Source: an uncultured Spirochaetia bacterium (lineage in GTDB: Bacteria > Spirochaetota > CALGPD01). From it: 13,408 nt of DNA. Below, piece by piece: positions 1 to 5,968 of the stretch. Under the pieces are notes generated by a model, which saw only the letters and a list, made by a program, of their open reading frames with translations, searched no databases and was not told the origin of the DNA. Within the stretch, counting starts at the first letter, position 1. Each line of letters begins with the position of its first letter. The translations under genes were made by a program, and so were the position numbers. The stretch lies in assembly GCA_937960625.1 (NCBI GenBank), contig CALGPD010000347.1, positions 1 through 13,408 on the forward strand. Direction: 5' to 3'.

Positions 1-1
1 T

Positions 2-325
2 TTATATAGAGTATTTAAAGGCTCTAGGCATGACTCAAAAAAATACCGTGTATTTGTTGTGGTAAGTCGGCAAGCCGTTATTGATTCTAAATTTTCTACC
101 GTAATATGCGCGCCAGTATATTCTAATTATCTTGGTATTTCTACTCAAATTCCAATTGGTATTGATCATGGTTTAAAACACGATAGCAGTATATATTGCG
201 ATGAGCTTATCAGTATTCCAAAAGCAATATTAACGAATTATATCGGTACTTTATCTACCGCAAAACTAACAGAAATGAATAATGCACTATCTATCGCTTT
301 GGAAATTGAAACATTAAAGGAGTGA
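2..325 (+). CDS. mazF: PemK/MazF-family toxin, 5' end cut by window edge
   Basis: The frame is open from base 2 to the TGA at 323-325, so the visible 107 residues are the bulk of a MazF-like endoribonuclease (family size about 110). The N-terminal stretch reads LYRVFKGSRHDSKKYRVFVV, followed by VSRQ and STVICAPVYSN. This matches the MazF pattern of a basic S1-S2 loop followed by the conserved R-x-VVVVS strand and the 'VICAPVY' strand. Only about 4 to 8 residues, including the usual RGD start, appear to be missing. An internal GTG at 59 would delete the catalytic loop and is not the true start. Known MazF proteins cleave mRNA and are neutralised by an upstream antitoxin; here that gene would lie outside the window. 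No antitoxin follows it on the right. Confidence 0.85.
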   Translation, partial: LYRVFKGSRHDSKKYRVFVVVSRQAVIDSKFSTVICAPVYSNYLGISTQIPIGIDHGLKHDSSIYCDELISIPKAILTNYIGTLSTAKLTEMNNALSIALEIETLKE

Positions 326-329
326 AAAA

Positions 330-386
330 ATGTATAGCCAATGCAATAAAGAAAGAACTTTTACGATAGAAAAACGGACAGCATGA
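330..386 (+). other. Tiny ORF (18 codons) directly after the mazF-like gene
   Basis: An ATG at 330 is preceded by AGGAG (318-322) at good spacing, with the site lying inside the end of the toxin gene. It reads MYSQCNKERTFTIEKRTA and then stops. The ribosome binding site is convincing, but the peptide is too short to assign. It may be the surviving N-terminus of a deleted gene of the toxin operon, or a chance ORF. Confidence 0.2.
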
Positions 387-416
387 CGCAATATATTTTA
401 ATATAATTTTTTTGTC

Positions 417-445
417 TTGACAATATATCTAAACAAGTATACAAT
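417..445 (+). promoter_or_regulatory. Sigma-70-type promoter of the ArsR gene
   Basis: TTGACA at 417-422 and TACAAT at 440-445 are separated by exactly 17 bp, close to full consensus. Transcription would start near 452, about 20 bases before the TTG start codon at 473. The left arm of an inverted repeat (434-441) overlaps the -10 box, as expected if the regulator represses itself. Confidence 0.8.
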
Positions 446-463
446 TAATTAATATTATACTTG
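434..463. promoter_or_regulatory. Probable ArsR operator (inverted repeat)
   Basis: CAAGTATA (434-441) and TATACTTG (456-463) are perfect 8-bp inverted arms separated by 14 bp. The left arm covers the -10 hexamer and the right arm lies just before the start codon. A related CAAGT...ACTTG palindrome occurs after the regulator gene, before the membrane-protein gene. The shared half-site is what makes these probable binding sites for the encoded ArsR protein. The binding itself is inference. Confidence 0.6.
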
Positions 464-472
464 AGGTAAAAG

Positions 473-805
473 TTGGATAAAAAAACTGTAGAAAGATTAA
501 AAATATTGGGAGATGAAACGCGTTTAAAGATCATTAAGCTTCTGGCATCGAATACCGTGGATTCGCTTTGTGTAAACGATCTCGCGAAACATGTAAAAAT
601 TTCTCAGCAAGCAGCGTCTCAACACCTTAAATTAATGAAAATGACAGGGTTTTTATATTCAACACGGCAGGGAAATCACATTTATTATAGGCTCGATTTG
701 AAAGCTTTTAGAAAAATGAAAGAAGATTTTAGTAAGCTTTTTGAAATGGCTTTTCAAAAATGTGAGGACTGCGAAAAATATCCTGAGTGTAATGATTGTA
801 TCTAA
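473..805 (+). CDS. ArsR/SmtB-family winged-helix regulator with Cys-rich tail
   Basis: This is a 110-residue dimeric winged-helix repressor. The first helix has the ArsR signature LKILGDETRLKIIKLL (residues 9-24). The recognition region VNDLAKHVKISQQAASQHLK spans about 34-53, and the beta-wing TRQGNHIYYRL about 64-74. Cys33 sits where metal-sensing ArsR/CadC proteins have the first Cys of their CxC box, but the second is Asn35 (CVNDL). The C-terminus instead carries four cysteines (97, 100, 106, 109) in a CxxC-x5-CxxC array, suited to zinc or iron-sulfur binding or thiol sensing. The start is TTG at 473, because GAGG at 463-466 lies at the right distance. A promoter and inverted repeat precede it, so autoregulation is likely. 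The inducer is unknown. The next gene encodes a membrane protein that is its probable target. Confidence 0.88.
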   Translation: MDKKTVERLKILGDETRLKIIKLLASNTVDSLCVNDLAKHVKISQQAASQHLKLMKMTGFLYSTRQGNHIYYRLDLKAFRKMKEDFSKLFEMAFQKCEDCEKYPECNDCI

Positions 806-811
806 TTTTTT

Positions 812-852
812 TTGACAAACAAAACAAGTGTTTCATTGTATACTTGTTTTGT
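812..852 (+). promoter_or_regulatory. Promoter/operator region before the membrane-protein gene
   Basis: ACAAAACAAGT (819-829) and ACTTGTTTTGT (842-852) form a perfect 11-bp inverted repeat with a 12-bp spacer. A consensus TTGACA (812-817) abuts it, and TTGTAT (836-841) lies 18 bp downstream as a possible -10. No T-tract follows the repeat on either strand, so it is a poor terminator and a good operator. The half-site ACAAGT matches the arms of the repeat at 434-463. Confidence 0.55.
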
Positions 853-873
853 CAAGTTGTGGAGGTCGCCGCT

Positions 874-912
874 GTGGAATCTGATATAAACATATACAAT
901 AAGAAATCTTAA
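874..912 (+). other. 12-codon ORF in the leader of the membrane-protein gene
   Basis: GTG at 874 follows GGAGG (861-865) with an 8-bp spacer and reads MESDINIYNKKS, then TAA. The ribosome binding site is the strongest in this part of the window, yet the ORF ends 42 bp before the next gene. It could be a leader peptide or the remnant of a lost gene between the regulator and the membrane protein. Confidence 0.2.
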
Positions 913-954
913 TCTAAAAAAACGTTATTACTAAAATTACAAGGAGATTCAATT

Positions 955-1665
955 ATGAAAAACACATATAAGTTTCTAATTCTTTTATTCTTTTCCGTTG
1001 TTATATTCCTTCTTACTTTTATGAAAGCTCCAAATGAATTGCTTCAAAGTTTGTATACGGTTGCTTTACAAACTAAACATCTCGCGCTTATTATGCACGG
1101 TGTATTCTTTATATTCCTTTTTATAGGCCTAAGTGTTAAAAGAACGAGAAGGTTTTTATTTTCAGCATTATTGATTATTCTGTCGGGTACAGCATTATTC
1201 ATTTCCTTAAAATACAAAATAATACCAAACTTATTAATGTTCGGAATTATTTTTGTTTTATCGTTGTACGCAATTATTAAAAAGAAAATTTCTTTTGATA
1301 TATCTGAAACGGGAGTTTTGGGGAAAATAACCGGTTTCATTTCACTGGTTGCAGGGTTCTATTATCTTCACTGGGTTCAAGCTCCGATATGGAAAAATGC
1401 CCTTCTTTATTCTCCGTTGGGAATTATAAACTGCCCAACACTCGTTACAATTAGCGGCCTGCTTATTTTTTTAAAAAAACCGGGCTCAGTATTTTTAGAA
1501 TTCTTTACCGGTTTTATGACTTTGTATTTCGGATTTTTCGGCATAATGCGACTTAGCGTTTATATTGACGTTGCACTAGTTGTATCCGGCGTTTATATTT
1601 TAGCCCGTGTTGCATCTAATCTGGATAACACCATGTTCTATAAAAAATCAGGTACGTTACAATAA
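955..1665 (+). CDS. Polytopic membrane protein of unknown function
   Basis: This 236-residue, strongly hydrophobic protein has about eight predicted helices, near residues 5-24, 44-61, 67-86, 89-108, 121-140, 152-173, 181-198 and 202-220. The loops have few charges. The motif PLGIINCPT (154-162), which enters a helix through Cys-Pro-Thr, faintly resembles DUF6064-type membrane proteins, whose CPTT motif is similar; I hold this loosely. The start ATG has AAGGAG (941-946) at 8-bp spacing. It follows the ArsR-family gene and a palindrome related to that gene's own operator, so it is probably the regulated gene. No transporter signature, metal-binding His or Cys cluster, or enzyme motif is visible. 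Function is not assigned. Confidence 0.75.
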   Translation: MKNTYKFLILLFFSVVIFLLTFMKAPNELLQSLYTVALQTKHLALIMHGVFFIFLFIGLSVKRTRRFLFSALLIILSGTALFISLKYKIIPNLLMFGIIFVLSLYAIIKKKISFDISETGVLGKITGFISLVAGFYYLHWVQAPIWKNALLYSPLGIINCPTLVTISGLLIFLKKPGSVFLEFFTGFMTLYFGFFGIMRLSVYIDVALVVSGVYILARVASNLDNTMFYKKSGTLQ

Positions 1666-1753
1666 ACGGGTAAATTAAAGTCGTTTCACACAATAGCGAA
1701 TATACGATTTTTTGTGTAAAAATGTTTATTTGGAATAAAAAATTTTTATAGTG

Positions 1754-1800
1754 AGGGGGAAAATGGAAAAGGTAAGATTTGTGCGATGTCTATAATATTT
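1754..1800 (+). pseudogene. Relic of a VapB/VapC-type gene junction
   Basis: This 47-bp segment matches 3401-3447 with only three mismatches (1773, 1783, 1793). That copy covers the end of the intact antitoxin gene and the start of the PIN-toxin gene. In the antitoxin frame the relic has TAA at 1773-1775 where the intact gene has GAA, and its own stop codon has become TAT. In the toxin frame ATG at 1786 gives MSIIF and then unrelated residues to a stop. No homology to the flanking parts of the intact pair can be seen, so only the junction survives. Confidence 0.6.
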
Positions 1801-1873
1801 AATTTCAAAAACAATAATATCTGCAAATTTTTAGCTTAACATTAGTATCAGTATTGATATTAATGAATAATAC

Positions 1874-2032
1874 TTACTTTGATAGGTACTCTTTATAACA
1901 GTCCTGACAAAAATATTTTCCTGAAGGGTGGTCAAAACAAAGTAAATGTAGTTTAATTTTTTTTCCGCATTCACTACACTTTACCTTTTTATTGCCTTTT
2001 ATAGAGTTAATGTCTTTATTACCATCAAACAT
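1874..2032 (-). CDS. Small zinc-ribbon-like protein (52 aa)
   Basis: On the minus strand ATG at 2032 opens a 52-codon frame ending in TAA at 1874-1876. It is preceded by AGGAG and GGAAA ribosome-binding sequence. The protein begins MFDGNKDINSIKG and then has KCSECGKKI, LLCFDHPSGKYFCQDCYKEY and ends LSK. The two CxxC knuckles (CSEC and CQDC), plus an extra Cys and His (CFDH), give a treble-clef or zinc-ribbon layout. This suggests a structural zinc site for protein or nucleic-acid binding. It stands alone between relic sequence and an orphan gene. Its regular codons, paired cysteines and ribosome binding site support a real gene. The specific role is unknown. Confidence 0.65.
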   Translation of the reverse strand: MFDGNKDINSIKGNKKVKCSECGKKIKLHLLCFDHPSGKYFCQDCYKEYLSK

Positions 2033-2390
2033 ATTTTCCTACACTCCTTTTCTTTATTCTAGTAGAAATTCTAGTAATATACAAGCAAAAAAGGTAATTA
2101 TTGAACCTTAAAAAGTATAACTTGAAAAAATTTGTTCGTTATTGATTACGAGTTGATTAAAGTATTAGTTTTAAAACGTAATGTTATTTCAAAACTTTAG
2201 TAAGAAAAAGTAATTTTTACGATACATAAAGCGTTCAGGAGTGTCAGTTTATTTTAATTATCGAGGAAAGAAACCGTTGCCTATGGAAAGGGGGAGAATA
2301 AAAATTTAATATTTAACAATATTTTTATTTATAGATTTATTATTAAGTGTTAATTTTTATTCATTAGCGGTAAAAAGCTAAACCTAAGGT
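2033..2390. other. Intergenic region between divergent genes
   Basis: These 358 bp separate the minus-strand zinc-ribbon gene from the plus-strand orphan gene and must hold both promoters. Apart from a short direct repeat at 2057-2076 I see no gene, RNA or strong hairpin. The sequence is very AT-rich, and no consensus promoter pair stands out for either gene. Confidence 0.5.
2057..2076. repeat. Tandem 8-bp direct repeat upstream of the zinc-ribbon gene
   Basis: TTCTAGTA occurs at 2057-2064 and again at 2069-2076, a 12-bp period, about 25 bp upstream of the minus-strand start codon. It lies where a promoter or operator would be expected. No function is shown. Confidence 0.35.
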
Positions 2391-2411
2391 ATGGTAATCA
2401 AGAGTGTAATA

Positions 2412-2837
2412 ATGAAAAATCCGGATAAAACTGCTGGAAAAATGTGCAGAACTGCAATTGAATACGCTAAGAGTTTTGGAATACAATTAGATTATTCAGA
2501 AAAATCCATTACTAGTATCGAGGAAATTCTAGATTATTATCATAATGATTTAAAAACCGCTAATGAAAATAATCAGGGGCCGACAGAAAATCAAATATGG
2601 TCAATGGCGGTTATTTGGGGTTCTTATATCGGGGAACTTATAAAACGTTATTTTCCTTGTAGTTTTAAATGGGTTATTGAAGACGTTTTTGGGGATGGCG
2701 AATCCCTTCATTTAAAAGATTCAGATAATGCTCATATATTTCCTATAGATAAAGTATATAAACGCCTCGTAAATGGTAAAGTGGATAGTATTGTTTCTTT
2801 TTACGATGCTATGAAGATTAATCAAAACGGAAAATAG
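2412..2837 (+). CDS. Uncharacterised protein, about 141 aa
   Basis: I do not recognise a characterised family. The protein has an N-terminal helix, then the segment FGIQLDYSEKSITSIEEIL, then IWGSYIGELIKRYF, then a W-containing strand (KWVIEDVFGDG) and a short C-terminal helical region. The order 'LDYS..SI..IE..L' followed by 'G.YIGE.I' is reminiscent of small stand-alone proteins grouped in DUF3806-like families, but this is a weak impression. It is soluble, with no signal peptide or membrane helix. The frame also contains ATG at 2391. I prefer ATG 2412 because AGAG (2401-2404) lies at 7-bp spacing, while the AAGG before 2391 is only one base away. It stands alone among toxin-antitoxin genes, so an immunity or defence role is possible but unsupported. 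Confidence 0.7.
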   Translation: MKNPDKTAGKMCRTAIEYAKSFGIQLDYSEKSITSIEEILDYYHNDLKTANENNQGPTENQIWSMAVIWGSYIGELIKRYFPCSFKWVIEDVFGDGESLHLKDSDNAHIFPIDKVYKRLVNGKVDSIVSFYDAMKINQNGK

Positions 2838-2852
2838 ATTTTCCCCTTTTTT
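2829..2852 (+). terminator. Weak intrinsic terminator candidate
   Basis: GGAAAA (2829-2834), a four-base loop and TTTTCC (2839-2844) form a short stem spanning the stop codon of the preceding gene. It is followed by CC and six Ts (2847-2852). The stem has only two GC pairs, so efficiency would be low. Confidence 0.3.
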
Positions 2853-2943
2853 ACATGATCTTAGATAAGAGTTTAATCTGTTATTAGAAAAATTTATGTG
2901 GAAAAAAAATTAAAATTTCCATATTATGTAAAAGGTGAAACAT

Positions 2944-3135
2944 ATGACTAATATACAAAAAATATAAAATGAAATAAAACAACTTCCGCCTATTGAATTT
3001 GCTGAATTTCATGATTGGTTTGAAAAATTTGATGCTGAAAATTGGGACAGCCAGCTTGAAAGCGATGTTAGAGCCGGAGCGCTCGATGATATAGCGGAAC
3101 AGGAGATAAGACATTTTAAAAAATATGCTTTGTAG
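2944..3135 (+). pseudogene. Antitoxin-like gene disrupted by an in-frame stop
   Basis: From ATG 2944 (AAGG at 2932-2935) the frame reads MTNIQKI, then TAA at 2965-2967. It continues without further interruption as NEIKQLPPIEFAEFHDWFEK through FDAENWDSQLESDVRAGALD and IAEQEIRHFKKYAL to TAG at 3133. This is a full-length match to the common ~60-70 residue antitoxins of the 'I..EI..L...E..EF..WF..FDA..WD' type, which pair with RelE/ParE-like toxins. One base change at codon 8 is enough to explain the stop. No in-frame restart codon follows closely, and no toxin gene follows, so the system is dead unless the stop is suppressed. The well-kept remainder suggests recent inactivation. Confidence 0.75.
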
Positions 3136-3159
3136 CTTGCACCTGTTCTTTAAAACCTA

Positions 3160-3188
3160 TTGACAAAACAAAAATATCATTATATAAT
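3160..3188 (+). promoter_or_regulatory. Consensus sigma-70 promoter of the VapBC-like pair
   Basis: TTGACA (3160-3165) and TATAAT (3183-3188) are both perfect consensus hexamers at the ideal 17-bp spacing. They end 27 bp before the antitoxin start codon. Such strong promoters are typical of toxin-antitoxin operons that are held down by the antitoxin binding over the promoter. Confidence 0.85.
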
Positions 3189-3215
3189 TTACACATATTG
3201 TGTGCTGGAGTTTTT

Positions 3216-3440
3216 ATGAGTAACGTAACGATTTCAATTGATGATAAATTACTAAAAGAAAGCCGGAAATATGCACAGGAACGCGGTTTATCATTAAACG
3301 CGTTAATCAGACAATTTTTAATTGAAACAGTGGAAAATAAATCAAGAAATTGGTTACATGAATGTTTTGAATTAATGGATAAAACACAAGCTAATTCCAG
3401 AGGGGGAAAATGGAAAAGGGAAGATTTGTACGATGTCTAA
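3216..3440 (+). CDS. vapB: Ribbon-helix-helix antitoxin (VapB-like)
   Basis: The 74-residue product begins MSNVTISIDDKLLKESRKYA, a beta strand followed by helices with ERGLSLNALIRQFL at about 23-36. This is the ribbon-helix-helix DNA-binding fold of CopG/VapB-type antitoxins. The C-terminal half (WLHECFELMDK and GGKWKREDLYDV) should be the toxin-neutralising tail. ATG 3216 is chosen over the upstream in-frame TTG 3198, since GGAG (3207-3210) lies five bases before it and the RHH strand begins there. It overlaps the PIN toxin gene by 8 bp, the standard arrangement for co-translation. It likely dimerises, binds its own promoter and blocks the toxin. A 47-bp near-copy of its 3' end lies at 1754-1800. 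Confidence 0.85.
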   Translation: MSNVTISIDDKLLKESRKYAQERGLSLNALIRQFLIETVENKSRNWLHECFELMDKTQANSRGGKWKREDLYDV

Positions 3441-3846
3441 AATATTTTTGGACACTAATTTTCTTGTATATACAATTGACAATCATGATCCGGCTAAGAA
3501 GAAATTATCAAGGTTAATTTTAGAAAAAATAATAAATGAAAATACTCCTGTAATTTCAACCCAGGTTATTCAAGAATTATTCGTTACTCTTACCAAAAAA
3601 TTAGATATAGAACCGCTTTTAGCAAAAAATATAATTCATTCATTTGAGCATTTAGAAATAGTATGTATAAGTATGAATATTATTAAGGAAGCAATTGATT
3701 GCAGTACTGTCAATAAATTATCATTCTGGGATTCTTTAATAATATGCGCGGCGGAGAACGCGAAATGTGAATTATTATATACTGAAGATTTAAATCACGG
3801 ACAAATAATCCGCGGAATAAAAATAGTTAATCCCTTTTTATTATAG
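3433..3846 (+). CDS. vapC: PIN-domain ribonuclease toxin (VapC-like)
   Basis: This 137-residue protein is a complete PIN domain. Its acidic active-site residues are Asp7 in FLDTNFLVY, Glu48 in VIQELF, Asp100 in SFWDSLI and Glu118/Asp119 in YTEDLNHG, in the family order that coordinates Mg or Mn ions. VapC toxins cut tRNA or rRNA and are held inactive by the cognate antitoxin. All catalytic positions are present, so it is probably active. Its ATG lies within the last codons of the antitoxin gene, so the two are translationally coupled from the promoter at 3160-3188. The target RNA cannot be predicted. Confidence 0.88.
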   Translation: MSKIFLDTNFLVYTIDNHDPAKKKLSRLILEKIINENTPVISTQVIQELFVTLTKKLDIEPLLAKNIIHSFEHLEIVCISMNIIKEAIDCSTVNKLSFWDSLIICAAENAKCELLYTEDLNHGQIIRGIKIVNPFLL

Positions 3847-4180
3847 ACGGGCAGTTAGCGGAGATGTGTCATTGTTCACTTTCTTTAATATTAAAAATCC
3901 TCGCTAACGTAAATACTACGACAGTCAAAACGTAAATCCCTACCAAAATCTAAATTATATCAACGTGTTTATAATTTAACAACACATTGTAACTAAAACG
4001 TAAAAAAACACTTATCGTAACAATATCTTAACATAAATGTCATTTTCGTAATAAGAATTACAATAATATGAATTGTGCTTCTTTAACTTTACATCAATAT
4101 AGTGTTTAAATATTTTTATTTCTAAGAAACAGGAATATTGAAAATAAAACAATTGGAAGTTTATTATACCGGAGATTTTC
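3847..4180. other. Intergenic region before the sugar cluster
   Basis: This 334-bp AT-rich stretch separates the toxin gene from the sugar operon and must include its promoter or leader. GTTAGCG (3854-3860) and CGCTAAC (3902-3908) form a 7-bp inverted repeat with a 41-base loop. No T-tract follows, so it is not a normal terminator. A TTGAAA (4138-4143) to TATTAT (4162-4167) pair exists, but it would start transcription inside the ribosome binding site. No coding sequence or RNA family is recognisable. Confidence 0.5.
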
Positions 4181-5188
4181 ATGTCCAAGAAAAAAATTCT
4201 TTTTATCGGCGGCTCATTAAACCAGACAACTATCATGCATCAAATTTCTAAATTTTTGGATAAAGAGTATGATTGTTATTTTGCGCCTTTTTACGCTGAT
4301 AAAGGATATTTGAAATATCTAAAAGATAAAGGCCTTTTGGAGTTTTCAATCTTTGGCGGGGTTTTTAGAGGAAGGTCATTGAAATATATGAACGAGAAAA
4401 ACCTTAAAGTTGACGAAGAAGGCAAAAACAACGACTATGATTTGGTATTGCTGCCTGTTGATTTATACGTTCCTTATAACATAAGAAACAAGCCAATTCT
4501 TCTCGTTCAGGAAGGCATGACTGACCCGGAAAACTTTTTTTACTATCTCGTTAAATGGTTTAAATTCCCGCGTTGGATGGCAAGTACTTCTGCATTCGGT
4601 TTATCCGATGTGTATCAAAAATTTTGCGTTGCTTCTGAAGGTTACAAAGAATTATTCATCAAAAAAGGCGTTAAAGAAGAAAAAATCGTTATAACTGGAA
4701 TTCCTAATTTTGACAATATGAAGAAATATCTGGATAATGATTTTCCGCTAAACGGTTATGTTTTAGTTGCGACTTCGGATATGCGGGAAACGTTTAAATA
4801 TGATAATAGGAAAAAATTCCTTAAGAAATGTGCAAAGATTGCAAAAGGTCGGCAGATAATTTTCAAGCTGCATCCAAACGAGAAATTCAAAAGAGCAAAA
4901 AAAGAAATAGAAAAATATGCCCCAGGTTCATTGATTTTCCGGGAAGGAAATACTGAAGAAATGATTGCAAATTGTGAGGTGCTTATTACGCAGTTTTCTT
5001 CCGTTGTTTACGTTGGCCTGGCTTTGGGAAAAGAATGTTATTCTTATTTTGATATGGGTCAGCTTAAAAAACTTCTTCCTGACCAAAACGGAGGAAAATC
5101 ATCAGAAAACATTGCAAATGTTTGTAGAAGTTTATTGGAAAAAAAAATAGGTGAATATGAAAATAGTTACTGTCATTCAGGCGCGTAG
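4181..5188 (+). CDS. GT-B-type glycosyltransferase / NDP-sugar epimerase-like protein
   Basis: The 335-residue protein has two Rossmann-like halves. The first starts KKILFIGGS (4-12) and contains LLVQEGMTD (107-115). The second contains VITGIPNFDN (170-179), IFKLHPNE (227-234) and CEVLITQFSSVVY (265-277). The His-Pro-Asn motif and the 'D/E-x-xIT..SS' loop near the C-terminus are those of GT-B enzymes such as CDP-glycerol phosphotransferases and the UDP-GlcNAc 2-epimerase (NeuC/WecB) superfamily. GGAG (4171-4174) precedes the ATG. It is the first gene of the cluster and its 3' end overlaps the cytidylyltransferase gene. It may transfer the CMP-activated sugar to an acceptor, or act early as a NeuC-like epimerase/hydrolase. 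I favour a transferase, because the NeuC N-terminal TGTRADY-type motif is missing. Confidence 0.7.
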   Translation: MSKKKILFIGGSLNQTTIMHQISKFLDKEYDCYFAPFYADKGYLKYLKDKGLLEFSIFGGVFRGRSLKYMNEKNLKVDEEGKNNDYDLVLLPVDLYVPYNIRNKPILLVQEGMTDPENFFYYLVKWFKFPRWMASTSAFGLSDVYQKFCVASEGYKELFIKKGVKEEKIVITGIPNFDNMKKYLDNDFPLNGYVLVATSDMRETFKYDNRKKFLKKCAKIAKGRQIIFKLHPNEKFKRAKKEIEKYAPGSLIFREGNTEEMIANCEVLITQFSSVVYVGLALGKECYSYFDMGQLKKLLPDQNGGKSSENIANVCRSLLEKKIGEYENSYCHSGA

Positions 5189-5954
5189 GGGTTCAACCAG
5201 GCTGCCGGATAAAATTCTTCTGCCTCTTGCAGGAAGAGAATTATTGGTAAGAATGGTTGAAAGAGTATTAGCCGCAAAATTATCGGGTACTGTGGTTGTA
5301 GCCACAACGACGAATAAAGAAGACGATGTTATTCAGGAAATATGCCAAAGGGAGGGGTATAATTATTACCGCGGCCATGAGACCGACCTTTTAGACAGGC
5401 ATTATAGATGCGCGTTGGAATTTGATGCTGAAGCCGTTGTTAAAATCCCTTCAGACTGCCCTTTAATTGACCCAAAAGTTATTGATAAAGTTTTATCCTT
5501 TTTTATAGAAAACGCAGATAAATACGATTTTGTCAGCAATCTTCACCCGGCAACATACCCTGACGGAAATGATGTTGAGATTACACATATGCATATATTA
5601 AAACAGGCATGGGAAAACGCGGAAAGGCAGCTTGAGCGGGAGCACACTACACCGTATATCTGGGAAAATGAAGACAAGTACAGGTGTGAAAATATCAGCT
5701 GGGAAACCGGATTGGATTATTCAATGTCTCACAGGTTTACTATTGATTATCAGGAAGATTATGATTTTATCAAAACTGTTTATGATAAACTTTATGATAT
5801 AAATCCCGTTTTTAGGCTTGAAGATATTATAGCTTTAATTGAAAAAGAACCTGAAATCTATGAAATTAACTCCAAATATCTGGGAGTTAATTGGTATAGA
5901 AATCATATAAATGAATTAAAAACAATTGACAAAAGCCAAACCAGGCAAATTTAG
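5157..5954 (+). CDS. SpsF-type cytidylyltransferase (CMP-sugar synthetase-like)
   Basis: The 265-residue protein begins MKIVTVIQARRGSTRLPDKI, the nucleotide-binding signature (Q-A-R-x-x-S-x-R-L-P-x-K) of the NeuA/KdsB/SpsF superfamily. IPSDCPLIDP (97-106) supplies the metal-binding aspartates, and YPDGNDVEI (134-142) is characteristic of SpsF-like members. By analogy it would attach CMP to a 3-deoxy-ulosonic acid, the product of the NeuB-like enzyme downstream. I use ATG 5157, where the conserved protein begins and AGGTG (5149-5153) can serve as ribosome binding site. GTG 5151 lacks one. It overlaps the preceding gene by 32 bp, so the two are probably translationally coupled. Chain length matches SpsF proteins. 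The exact sugar is not predictable. Confidence 0.85.
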   Translation: MKIVTVIQARRGSTRLPDKILLPLAGRELLVRMVERVLAAKLSGTVVVATTTNKEDDVIQEICQREGYNYYRGHETDLLDRHYRCALEFDAEAVVKIPSDCPLIDPKVIDKVLSFFIENADKYDFVSNLHPATYPDGNDVEITHMHILKQAWENAERQLEREHTTPYIWENEDKYRCENISWETGLDYSMSHRFTIDYQEDYDFIKTVYDKLYDINPVFRLEDIIALIEKEPEIYEINSKYLGVNWYRNHINELKTIDKSQTRQI

Positions 5955-5968
5955 TAAAAGGAAAAATA

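Noticed and set aside
819..852. Inverted repeat read as a terminator of the ArsR gene
   Set aside because: No T-tract follows it on either strand; the run of Ts lies before it. Its half-sites match the repeat at the ArsR promoter, which fits an operator better.
2884..3114. Minus-strand ORF of 76 codons over the antitoxin pseudogene
   Set aside because: It is the reverse shadow of an AT-rich antitoxin sequence, with a Phe/Ile-rich composition and no ribosome binding site or recognisable motif.
3847..3910. GTTAGCG...CGCTAAC inverted repeat considered as an integron attC site behind the PIN-toxin gene
   Set aside because: An attC needs RYYYAAC on the left and GTTRRRY on the right; here the order is reversed, no second pair of boxes is visible and there is no integrase.
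4138..4167. TTGAAA/TATTAT promoter for the sugar operon
   Set aside because: The 18-bp spacing is acceptable, but transcription would begin around 4174, cutting off the GGAG ribosome binding site at 4171-4174.
4012..4236. Minus-strand ORF of 74 codons overlapping the start of the GT-B-like gene
   Set aside because: Low-complexity, no ribosome binding site, and it runs antisense into a gene with clear family motifs.
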